Source: G963663315 sp965116335 (lineage in GTDB: Bacteria; Pseudomonadota; Gammaproteobacteria; Arenicellales; Poriferihabitantaceae). Taken from it: a stretch of DNA of 64,000 bases. The DNA lies in NCBI GenBank assembly GCA_965116335.1, contig OZ220677.1:2108001-2172000 (forward strand), written 5' to 3'. A program made the position numbers and the translations under genes. A model generated the notes under the pieces. The model ran no database searches. It saw only the letters and a program-made list of their open reading frames with translations, and had not been told where the DNA came from. Positions 8,440-16,362 of the stretch are shown here, in pieces; within the stretch, counting starts at the first letter, position 1; every line of letters begins with the position of its first letter.

Positions 8440-9723
8440 ATGACTGACAAAACTTCAGCTAGAAACGAGAAACTGCTTTACTGTTCCTTTTGCGGTAAAA
8501 GCCAGCACGAATCCAGGAAACTGATCGCTGGACCATCTGTCTTCATTTGTGACGAATGTGTCGAGCTTTGTAACGGAATTATTCGTGATGAAACCACGGG
8601 TGAGGTTTCTCCGGCGGGTAATGAATCCAGGTTTCCCAAGCCTAAGGAAATCCACGCTATTCTGGATGACTATGTGATCGGGCAGCAGGACGCCAAGAAA
8701 ATGCTGTCGGTCGCTGTTTACAATCATTATAAAAGAATTGAGAACGAAGAAGCGAATTCTGCTGTTGATATTTCCAAAAGCAATATCCTTATGATTGGCC
8801 CGACCGGCTCCGGTAAAACGTTACTGGCCGAGACACTGGCAAAACAACTGAATGTCCCGTTCACGATCGCAGACGCGACCACACTGACCGAGGCTGGTTA
8901 TGTCGGTGAGGATGTTGAAAATATCATCCAGAAACTGCTCCAGGCCTGCGATTATGAGGTTGAGAAAGCCGAGATCGGGATCGTTTATATTGATGAGATC
9001 GATAAGGTATCGCGCAAGGCCGAAGGGCCGTCCATTACCCGTGATGTTTCCGGGGAAGGTGTTCAGCAGGCTTTGTTGAAACTGATTGAGGGCACCGTCG
9101 CCGCGATTCCACCGCATGGCGGGCGCAAACATCCGCATCAGGAACTGTTGCAGGTGGATACCCGTAATATCCTGTTCCTGTGTGGTGGTGCTTTCGCAGG
9201 TATCGAGAAAGTCGTCCAGGAGCGGACTGAGAAATCCGGCATCGGCTTCGGCGCTGATATCAAGGACAAGTCACCGGGTCGAAGGTCTAATGAGTTGCTG
9301 CAAAAGCTGGAGCCTGAGGACCTGGTCAGGTTCGGGCTGATCCCGGAGTTTGTGGGTCGGCTTCCGGTGGTTGCAACGCTCGAAGAACTGGATGAGGAAT
9401 CCCTTGTGCGGATTCTGGTCGAACCGAAAAACGCGCTGACCAAGCAATACCAGACGCTGTTCCAGTATGAAGGCGTTGATCTGGAATTCCACGAAGACGC
9501 GCTACGCCAGATTGCGATCAAGGCCATGGAGCGCAAATCAGGTGCCAGGGGATTGCGCTCGATTATGGAGAGTGCGCTGATTGAAACGATGTACGAGCTA
9601 CCCTCGCTCGAGGGGGTCAACAAGGTCGTGGTTGATTCCTCTGTGATTACCGAAGGCTCGCGCCCGCTTTATGTGTACGAGAAAGAAAAAACCAGAAAAA
9701 AGGCTGCCATGCAGTCAACCTGA
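8440..9723 (+). CDS. clpX: ATP-dependent protease ATPase subunit ClpX
   Basis: The 427-residue protein has the N-terminal zinc-binding domain (cysteines 15, 18, 37 and 40), a Walker A motif GPTGSGKT at about 120, a Walker B motif YIDEIDKV, the pore-loop region GYVGEDVE, and the C-terminal ClpB-D2-small-like domain ending near EKEKTRKKAA. It recognises tagged substrates, unfolds them with ATP and threads them into ClpP. The length is normal for the family. It follows clpP with a short spacer. A promoter of its own between the two genes is possible but not evident. Confidence 0.98.
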   Translation: MTDKTSARNEKLLYCSFCGKSQHESRKLIAGPSVFICDECVELCNGIIRDETTGEVSPAGNESRFPKPKEIHAILDDYVIGQQDAKKMLSVAVYNHYKRIENEEANSAVDISKSNILMIGPTGSGKTLLAETLAKQLNVPFTIADATTLTEAGYVGEDVENIIQKLLQACDYEVEKAEIGIVYIDEIDKVSRKAEGPSITRDVSGEGVQQALLKLIEGTVAAIPPHGGRKHPHQELLQVDTRNILFLCGGAFAGIEKVVQERTEKSGIGFGADIKDKSPGRRSNELLQKLEPEDLVRFGLIPEFVGRLPVVATLEELDEESLVRILVEPKNALTKQYQTLFQYEGVDLEFHEDALRQIAIKAMERKSGARGLRSIMESALIETMYELPSLEGVNKVVVDSSVITEGSRPLYVYEKEKTRKKAAMQST

Positions 9724-9738
9724 CTGGCTTGATGGTTT

Positions 9739-10740
9739 ATGGCTGACTCCGCTTCTGTGAAATCCAGCCACCGAACCAGGGGGCCGTGGAACTGGCATCC
9801 ACAGTTGCCTCTGGCAATGCCACCGCTTTTCGTATGGCCACCGCAACCCGTCAACGCACTGAAATTCATTCTGGGCAGGGGGTTTGTACTATCCCAGATG
9901 ATGATTTTTGTCTTGCTGGGGATTGTGACCTGGGCCTGGCTCTCTCCCGGAATCGAGGGTTGGAAGACTTTTTCCCCTGACTGGATATTCCAGGTCTGGG
10001 CGATCAATATGGGACTCTCGGTAGTGGTCGCAGGCGGCCTGCACCTCTATTTCCATACCTGGAAATGCCAGGGCAAGGTACAAAAATACGACCATCGGGA
10101 GTTAGCCCGAAACAACCGGGCATTCCTGTTCAATAATCAGGTTTGGGATAATATTTTCTGGAGTTGCGCCAGTGGCGTTACGGTCTGGACCGGGTTTCAG
10201 GTATTGCTGATGTGGGCGTATGCCAATCAGTTGATCGCATGGAATACCTGGTCGGGTAATCCTTACTGGTTCGTCGCCCTGTTCCTGATATTGACTGTAT
10301 GGGAGTCGATGCATTTTTATTTCATCCATCGGCTGATTCACTGGCCGCCGCTATACCGGATTGCCCATGCCCTGCATCACAAAAACGTTACGGTCGGGCC
10401 CTGGTCCGGGCTGGCGATGCACCCGATTGAGCACCTGTTTTATTTCAGCACGGTATTGATCCATCTGGTCATTCCATCCCATCCGATTCACATGTTCTTC
10501 CATATCTACCTGACTGCACTATCAGCCTATACCGGACATGTCGGTTACGAGTCCATTGTCATCAAGGATAAATCCACGCTCGGAATCGCCAATATGTTCC
10601 ATCACCTCCATCACCGATACTTCGAATGTAACTACGGAACCCCGTATATGCCCTGGGACAAATGGCTCGGCACCATGCACGACGGTACTGAGGAAGCAAC
10701 CCGCAGGATCAACCAGCGACGGGCCAGGATGGGTTCTTGA
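9739..10740 (+). CDS. Sterol desaturase / fatty acid hydroxylase family membrane protein
   Basis: The 333-residue membrane protein shows the three histidine clusters of the fatty acid hydroxylase superfamily that hold a di-iron centre: HRLIH (HX3H) near residue 196, HALHH (HX2HH) near 210 and HHLHH (HX2HH) near 287, plus HPIEH between them. Several hydrophobic segments precede and separate the clusters (for example MMIFVLLGIVTWAWL and FVALFLILTVW). The family hydroxylates or desaturates C-H bonds in lipids or sterols; the substrate here is unknown. It starts 15 bp after clpX and could be read from the same transcript. The following defence island starts 68 bp downstream, so this gene marks the core/accessory boundary. 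Confidence 0.88.
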   Translation: MADSASVKSSHRTRGPWNWHPQLPLAMPPLFVWPPQPVNALKFILGRGFVLSQMMIFVLLGIVTWAWLSPGIEGWKTFSPDWIFQVWAINMGLSVVVAGGLHLYFHTWKCQGKVQKYDHRELARNNRAFLFNNQVWDNIFWSCASGVTVWTGFQVLLMWAYANQLIAWNTWSGNPYWFVALFLILTVWESMHFYFIHRLIHWPPLYRIAHALHHKNVTVGPWSGLAMHPIEHLFYFSTVLIHLVIPSHPIHMFFHIYLTALSAYTGHVGYESIVIKDKSTLGIANMFHHLHHRYFECNYGTPYMPWDKWLGTMHDGTEEATRRINQRRARMGS

Positions 10741-10808
10741 ATGGTCCGATGATGGGGAAAATATCCACACACGACGAATTACTTTGGTCTACGGACTGAT
10801 TGTGTCCA

Positions 10809-13800
10809 ATGACCTCTCTTGAAGATGTCAAGCCCGGATTTATGATTCAGGGCGTGGTTCCGGGCCATTCGGCTCAAGTTATCTCGGTTGACTGGATTGG
10901 CAATCAGGCTATCAATCTGGTTTATCGTGAGCCGGACAGCGGGGTTTCGGAGACCACACTCTATCGCGACGACGAGAGTCGTCTGGGCATTGAGGCACGC
11001 GGTAACTGGTCGTTCGACGGGGACGGCTATTTGCTGCGTTTGATTACGGAGGCGAACCGGATCGCGCTCGCGCATCATTTCGATCCTTACCTCGCCATTC
11101 ATACCAGTCTGGTTGATCCACTGCCGCATCAGATATCCGCCGTCTATGGCGAGATGCTGGCGCGTCAACCGCTGCGTTTCCTGCTGGCCGACGACCCGGG
11201 AGCAGGTAAAACGATCATGGCCGGATTATTGATCAGGGAGTTGCGGGCGCGGAGTGATCTGGAACGCTGTCTGATTGTTGCCCCGGGGAGTCTGGTTGAG
11301 CAATGGCAGGACGAGCTCGGTGAGAAATTCGGTCTCGAGTTTGACATCCTGACGCGTGACATGATCGAAACATCGCGTTCGGGCAATCCATTTGACAGTT
11401 GCAACTGGCTGATTGCCCGGCTTGATATGCTGGCCCGCAACGAGGATTTACAGGAAAAACTTGCCCTGTCCAGCGAGTGGGACCTGATCGTATGTGACGA
11501 GGCGCACCGAATGTCGGCCAGTTATTTCGGCGGTGAGGTCAAATACACTAAACGTTACCGGGTGGGGCAACGGCTTGGACAGCTTTGCCGCCATTTCCTG
11601 CTCATGACGGCGACGCCACATAACGGCAAGGAAGAGGACTTCCAGCTTTTTATGGCCTTGCTGGATAGCGACCGTTTCGAAGGTCGCTATCGTGAGGAGG
11701 GTCATTGCGCCGATGCCTCCGACATGATGCGGCGGCTGACCAAGGAGGAATTGCTGCGCTTCGATGCGCGTCCCTTGTTCCCGGAGCGGCGTGCCTATAC
11801 CGCCAAATACGAACTCTCGCCTGAGGAAGCGGCGCTCTACGATGCTGTCACTGACTATGTCCGAACCGAGATGAACCGCGTCTCACGGTTCGCGGAAAGA
11901 GACGGCAGGAAACGGAACAATGTTGGATTCGCTCTGCAGATACTGCAACGTCGACTGGCCTCTTCGCCTGCCGCGATTCACCACTCACTCAAACGGCGGC
12001 GTGAACGGCTCGAACACGAGCTTGAGAAAGCCAGACTCGTCTCGAAGGGCCGGATGGCTGGTTTCGACGTTGCGGCGCTGGATGAAAACACCCTGCACGA
12101 TCTGGATGAATATGGACAGGAGGAGATTGACGGTTTCGAGGAATGGGTCGTGACCGGCGCAACCAGTGCGGAAACCGTCGAACAGCTGGGCATTGAAGTC
12201 AATACGCTCAAGTCTCTTGAGAGACAGGCGCTTGGCGTTCTGTATTCCGGCCAGGATACGAAGTGGGCGCAGTTGAATCACATCCTGGATGACTCATTGA
12301 TGATAGATGCCGACGGCAACCGCCGCAAGCTGATTGTCTTCACCGAGCCCAAGGATACACTCCACTACCTGCGGGATAAGATACAGGCGCGGCTGGGCAA
12401 CCCCCAAGCGGTTGCGGTCATTCACGGCGGTGTTTCCCGCAAGGAGCGGCGCGAGATCATCGAACGCTTCATGCAGGATCGCGATTTGCTGGTTCTGGTC
12501 GCCAACGATGCCGCTGGTGAGGGCGTGAATCTGCAACGTGGACACCTGATGGTCAATTATGATCTGCCCTGGAATCCGAACAAGATTGAGCAGCGTTTCG
12601 GGCGCATTCACCGTATCGGACAGACCGAGGTCTGCCATCTGTGGAATCTGGTTGCCGCCGATACCCGTGAGGGTGAGGTCTATGCGCGGCTCCTGGAGAA
12701 GCTGGAGACTGCGCGTGAAGCGCTCGGTGGCCGTGTGTATGATGTGCTCGGCGAGTTGTTCGAGGAGACGGCGCTGAAAGACCTTCTGTTCGAGGCTATT
12801 CAGTATGGCGAGCGTGAAGAAGTCAAGAGCAGACTTTTCCAGCAGGTTGACGGCGCGATCAATCAGGCGCATCTGCTGAAACTTCTCGAGCGTCGCGCCC
12901 TGACCAACGACGCCATGCCGGAAGCCCGGGTTGAGGAGCTACGCCTGGAAATGGAACGCGCCGAAGCGCAACGGTTACAGCCTTGCCATGTGCAGAGTTT
13001 TTTCGTCGAAGTCTTCCAGCATCTTGGCGGTCGGCTGAAACAGCGCGAGGAAGGACGTTGGGAGATCACTCATGTCCCTGCAATCCTGCGCGAACGGGAC
13101 CGGCAGATTGGCGCTGGCGCGGCGGTCCAGCGAAAGTACGAGAGAATCTGTTTCGAGAAAAACCGGATTAACCAGCAACCGGTCGCCGAATTTATCTATC
13201 CGGGTCATCCGCTTCTGGAAGCGGTTATCAGTATCGTACGAGAGAAGTACGATTTTCTGATGAAGCAGGGTGCGGTGTTCGTCGATGACACTGACATGGG
13301 TGAAGCATTGACGGCAGTCGTCTTGCTGGAGCACGATGTGCGGGACGGGATTCGGAGCACTACGGGAAAGCCGCATATTATCTCCGGGAAACTCCAGTTT
13401 GCCGTAATTGGGCCGGATGGTGTCGCCACCGATGCCGGGATAGCCCCGCACCTCAATCTGCGCCCGGCTCGGCCGGAGGAGGTCGCGCTGATTGAGGATC
13501 TGTTAGCAGGGGAATGGTTGAACAGCGATATTGAACAGGCCGCATCGACATTCGCTACGGTTGAACTGGCACACAAGCACGTTGCCGAAGTGAGGGCGCG
13601 TCGTTTACCGGAGATAGAGAAAGTCGAGCATGAGGTCAATGCGCGTCTGCGGAAGGAAATCAATTACTGGGATGAGCGTGCTTTCGAACTAAAGGAACAG
13701 GAACGAGCCGGCAAAAAAACCCGGCTGAACTGGGAGAACGCCGAGCGTCGGGCAACGGATCTGGTCGAGCGCCGGAAGCGGCGTATGGAGTTGCTCGAAC

Positions 13801-14315
13801 AGGAAAAGTTTATCTCCTCTCTGCCGCCCCGTGTGCGCGGTGGCATGATCGTTATCCCTCGCGGTTTGCTGGATGCGCGGGCGGATGCACAGAATGGTGT
13901 TTCACCGAAGGATTTTACACAAGACCCGGTTGCGCGAAGAAAGATCGAGTTGGCCGCTATGGAAGCCGTAATGGTGGCTGAACGTGCACTTGGCAACAGG
14001 CCGGAAGATGTGTCCGCCCAAAAATTGGGGTACGATATCGCATCCTGTGACCCGGACGCTGGAAGCCATCGGTTTATCGAGGTAAAAGGACGTGCGGAGG
14101 GCGCGGATACCGTCATGATCACCCGACAGGAGATCATCACTTCGTTGCATGAGCCAGAGAAGTTCATCCTCGCTGTGGTCGAGGTAAGCGACGGGCTTGC
14201 TGGCAAGCCGCGCTATGTCAGGGGCACCCTGGATAAGCGCGAGCCGCCCTTCGACCAGACCGCCATCCAGTTCAACCTGAAACGTCTGCTGGAACGATCA
14301 GGGACACCCAAGTGA
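10809..14315 (+). CDS. SNF2-type helicase with C-terminal DUF3883 domain, defence cassette
   Basis: The 1168-residue superfamily 2 protein has Walker A (DPGAGKT, Lys134), a DEAH box at 230-233, motif III LMTATPHNG, and C-terminal helicase motifs ending in FGRIHRIGQ, typical of SNF2/RapA-like translocases. A charged helical middle follows. The C-terminal DUF3883 domain contains GYDI and FIEVKG (E1091, K1093), which resembles a PD-(D/E)XK fold. The ATG at 10809 was chosen over a TTG three codons upstream; neither has a strong ribosome site. It is the first gene of a co-directional run ending at 22572 that includes a DUF1156 methylase and a DUF499 ATPase, a helicase-methylase-ATPase combination described computationally as a phage-defence module. 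The role is inferred from context. Confidence 0.87.
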   Translation: MTSLEDVKPGFMIQGVVPGHSAQVISVDWIGNQAINLVYREPDSGVSETTLYRDDESRLGIEARGNWSFDGDGYLLRLITEANRIALAHHFDPYLAIHTSLVDPLPHQISAVYGEMLARQPLRFLLADDPGAGKTIMAGLLIRELRARSDLERCLIVAPGSLVEQWQDELGEKFGLEFDILTRDMIETSRSGNPFDSCNWLIARLDMLARNEDLQEKLALSSEWDLIVCDEAHRMSASYFGGEVKYTKRYRVGQRLGQLCRHFLLMTATPHNGKEEDFQLFMALLDSDRFEGRYREEGHCADASDMMRRLTKEELLRFDARPLFPERRAYTAKYELSPEEAALYDAVTDYVRTEMNRVSRFAERDGRKRNNVGFALQILQRRLASSPAAIHHSLKRRRERLEHELEKARLVSKGRMAGFDVAALDENTLHDLDEYGQEEIDGFEEWVVTGATSAETVEQLGIEVNTLKSLERQALGVLYSGQDTKWAQLNHILDDSLMIDADGNRRKLIVFTEPKDTLHYLRDKIQARLGNPQAVAVIHGGVSRKERREIIERFMQDRDLLVLVANDAAGEGVNLQRGHLMVNYDLPWNPNKIEQRFGRIHRIGQTEVCHLWNLVAADTREGEVYARLLEKLETAREALGGRVYDVLGELFEETALKDLLFEAIQYGEREEVKSRLFQQVDGAINQAHLLKLLERRALTNDAMPEARVEELRLEMERAEAQRLQPCHVQSFFVEVFQHLGGRLKQREEGRWEITHVPAILRERDRQIGAGAAVQRKYERICFEKNRINQQPVAEFIYPGHPLLEAVISIVREKYDFLMKQGAVFVDDTDMGEALTAVVLLEHDVRDGIRSTTGKPHIISGKLQFAVIGPDGVATDAGIAPHLNLRPARPEEVALIEDLLAGEWLNSDIEQAASTFATVELAHKHVAEVRARRLPEIEKVEHEVNARLRKEINYWDERAFELKEQERAGKKTRLNWENAERRATDLVERRKRRMELLEQEKFISSLPPRVRGGMIVIPRGLLDARADAQNGVSPKDFTQDPVARRKIELAAMEAVMVAERALGNRPEDVSAQKLGYDIASCDPDAGSHRFIEVKGRAEGADTVMITRQEIITSLHEPEKFILAVVEVSDGLAGKPRYVRGTLDKREPPFDQTAIQFNLKRLLERSGTPK

Positions 14316-14351
14316 TAGAATCGGAACTATAGAATTCAGGGGAGAAAAGAT

Positions 14352-15893
14352 ATGAACGAATCAGCAAAGCAAGATACTCTCGAACTGGAAGTATCGAATT
14401 TCGGCCCCATCGTCGAAGCTAAAATGGATTTGCGCCCATTGACTGTGTTCGTCGGCCCCAGCAACACTGGAAAGTCCTATCTGGCGATACTGATTTATGC
14501 GCTGCACAGATATTTTAGTGATGGTTGGTCCGGACGGCGGCGTTTTTCACGGAATCCTCTGATTTTCCGTGACGTTGGAGCCAAGCCATTGCCCAGAGAA
14601 ACTATCAATGATCTTGCCGGTCTGGGGGAACGGATGCTGTCAGACAAAAAAGAGTCTCTATCCAAAGAGGGCATTGTTCTTCCCGATTCGACCACGGATT
14701 TCATTCGTTCCAGATTGAGTGAGAAAGGCGGCGGTCTTGGCAATGAAATTGGTCGATGTTTCGGCATGGAGGAGGTTGGAGCATTGATCCGCAAAGGAAG
14801 CAGGGGTGGGGCGCGGATTGATTTCCGCAGTCATAACGCAAACGAATTGGATTCTATCGACCACCGTCTGTCAATCAATACACAAACGGACGAGTTCAAA
14901 ACAATAATCCCTGAAGGCACGCCGGTTCGGATCAATACCGAAGGTGACGATTACTCAATCAGGTATTTTCATAACCTGGCGGAGGAAATGTTCTTGCTAC
15001 TCGACAAAGGGGAAAAACGTCTGAGTTTTTTTGCACGGAGGGTGTTAGAGAATTTAACCGACCATGTCCGAACTCGGATCGTTGCCCCTTTGGACCTTCC
15101 GGCATTTTATCTTCCCGCTGACCGGACCGGTGTGATGCACGCGCACAATGTGGTCGTCAGAGCCCTGATCGGAAGTGCCGCGATGACAGGGCTGCGCCAG
15201 GATACACCTACGCCGATGCTGTCGGGTGTCCTTGCGGATTTTCTTGAGCAGTTGATAGGACTCGCTCAGTCCACATATCAACGGCGGAATTCTCGACATG
15301 ATCTCGGCGCGCCTATCGAAAAAAATATTCTCCAGGGCTCTGTAAGGGCCAATAAATCGGAGGTGGTCGGTTATCCGCACTTTACTTACAGGCCGGACGG
15401 CTGGAAGAATAACCTTTCTTTAATGCACGCCTCGTCAATGGTTTCAGAACTCGCGCCGGTGGTACTGTATCTGCGCCACATCGTGCGGCCTGGTAATGTA
15501 CTGATCATTGAGGAACCGGAATCACATTTGCATCCAGCCATGCAGGTCGAGTTTACCCGACAGATCGCGGCACTCGTCAACTCTGGCATCCGGGTGATCG
15601 TTACCACACACAGCGAGTGGGTACTGGAGGAACTCGCCAACATCGTGCGACGGTCCGAACTTCCAGGGGCTGAATACAAGAAGACGATTAACGACAAAAT
15701 TGCACTTAAACCCGATCAGGTGGGAGCATGGCTGTTCAAGCAGAGCAAACGCCCAAAGGGGTCAATAATCGAAGAAGTGAAACTGGATGATGAAACTGGC
15801 CTTTATCCAGCCGATTATGATCTTGTTAGTGAGAAGTTGTATAACGATAGTGTAAACATCTTCAATCGCACCCAGAGTGGAAATGCTAAATGA
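14352..15893 (+). CDS. AAA family ATPase (OLD/ABC-like, AAA_21 type) in the defence cassette
   Basis: The 513-residue ATPase starts VSNFGPIVEAKMDLRPLTVF and has Walker A GPSNTGKS (35-42). The ABC-like Walker B/D-loop EEPESHLHP lies at about 387-395 and is followed by RVIVTTHSEWVLEEL, the usual arrangement of OLD-like AAA ATPases that partner nucleases in systems such as Septu or Gabija. A strong ribosome site, GGGGAG, precedes the ATG. Its stop overlaps the start of the next gene by four bases, so the two products are probably made together and may form a complex. A direct defence function is inferred from the pairing and the location between helicase and methylase genes. Confidence 0.85.
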   Translation: MNESAKQDTLELEVSNFGPIVEAKMDLRPLTVFVGPSNTGKSYLAILIYALHRYFSDGWSGRRRFSRNPLIFRDVGAKPLPRETINDLAGLGERMLSDKKESLSKEGIVLPDSTTDFIRSRLSEKGGGLGNEIGRCFGMEEVGALIRKGSRGGARIDFRSHNANELDSIDHRLSINTQTDEFKTIIPEGTPVRINTEGDDYSIRYFHNLAEEMFLLLDKGEKRLSFFARRVLENLTDHVRTRIVAPLDLPAFYLPADRTGVMHAHNVVVRALIGSAAMTGLRQDTPTPMLSGVLADFLEQLIGLAQSTYQRRNSRHDLGAPIEKNILQGSVRANKSEVVGYPHFTYRPDGWKNNLSLMHASSMVSELAPVVLYLRHIVRPGNVLIIEEPESHLHPAMQVEFTRQIAALVNSGIRVIVTTHSEWVLEELANIVRRSELPGAEYKKTINDKIALKPDQVGAWLFKQSKRPKGSIIEEVKLDDETGLYPADYDLVSEKLYNDSVNIFNRTQSGNAK

Positions 15894-16357
15894 CAGGGTC
15901 AGTTGCGAAATTGACCGCGAGGGTTGACAATAGTTGTCGATCCATGAAATGCAATAAGGATGGATGCAAGGTCGATCTGCGCGGTACACCGACCAACCGA
16001 CTAATCATTGACATGGACTGCAAGGCACTCGGAATGACAAATGAGACACGGTGCGACTATCTGTTCGTTGGCGAGGAGAACAAGATTACATGGGTAGTGC
16101 CTATCGAGTTAAAGGGTGGTGGAGTAAGTAGTGTTACTCATGTGGCAAAACAGCTTAACGGGGGTGCTAAACTGGCAGAGAAATTGCTCCTATCCGGGCT
16201 CAAGTTTCAATTTGTTCCAGTTTTGGCACATGGGAGACCAATACACAGGAGTCTTCGTTCTCAACTTCGAAAAGAGAAGATCAAGCTACGCGGGATGGAG
16301 CAGAAGATTAAGACCATCAAATGTGGTGACCAGTTGGACAAGGCGCTTAAAGCATAA
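15890..16357 (+). CDS. Small PD-(D/E)XK-like protein coupled to the AAA ATPase
   Basis: This 155-residue protein has no family name I can assign with certainty. After an N-terminal part with several cysteines (residues 15-55), CDYLF (Asp56) is followed by a beta-strand and VVPIELKGG (Glu73, Lys75). The D-x16-E-x-K spacing and strand context fit the catalytic core of PD-(D/E)XK nucleases. The basic C-terminus (RSQLRKEKIKLRG) could bind nucleic acid. It overlaps the upstream AAA ATPase by 4 bp and ends 5 bp before the DUF1156 methylase. The simplest reading is an ATPase-controlled effector nuclease, but a non-catalytic role is possible and no experimental homologue was recognised. Confidence 0.65.
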   Translation: MTGSVAKLTARVDNSCRSMKCNKDGCKVDLRGTPTNRLIIDMDCKALGMTNETRCDYLFVGEENKITWVVPIELKGGGVSSVTHVAKQLNGGAKLAEKLLLSGLKFQFVPVLAHGRPIHRSLRSQLRKEKIKLRGMEQKIKTIKCGDQLDKALKA

Positions 16358-16362
16358 CGGCT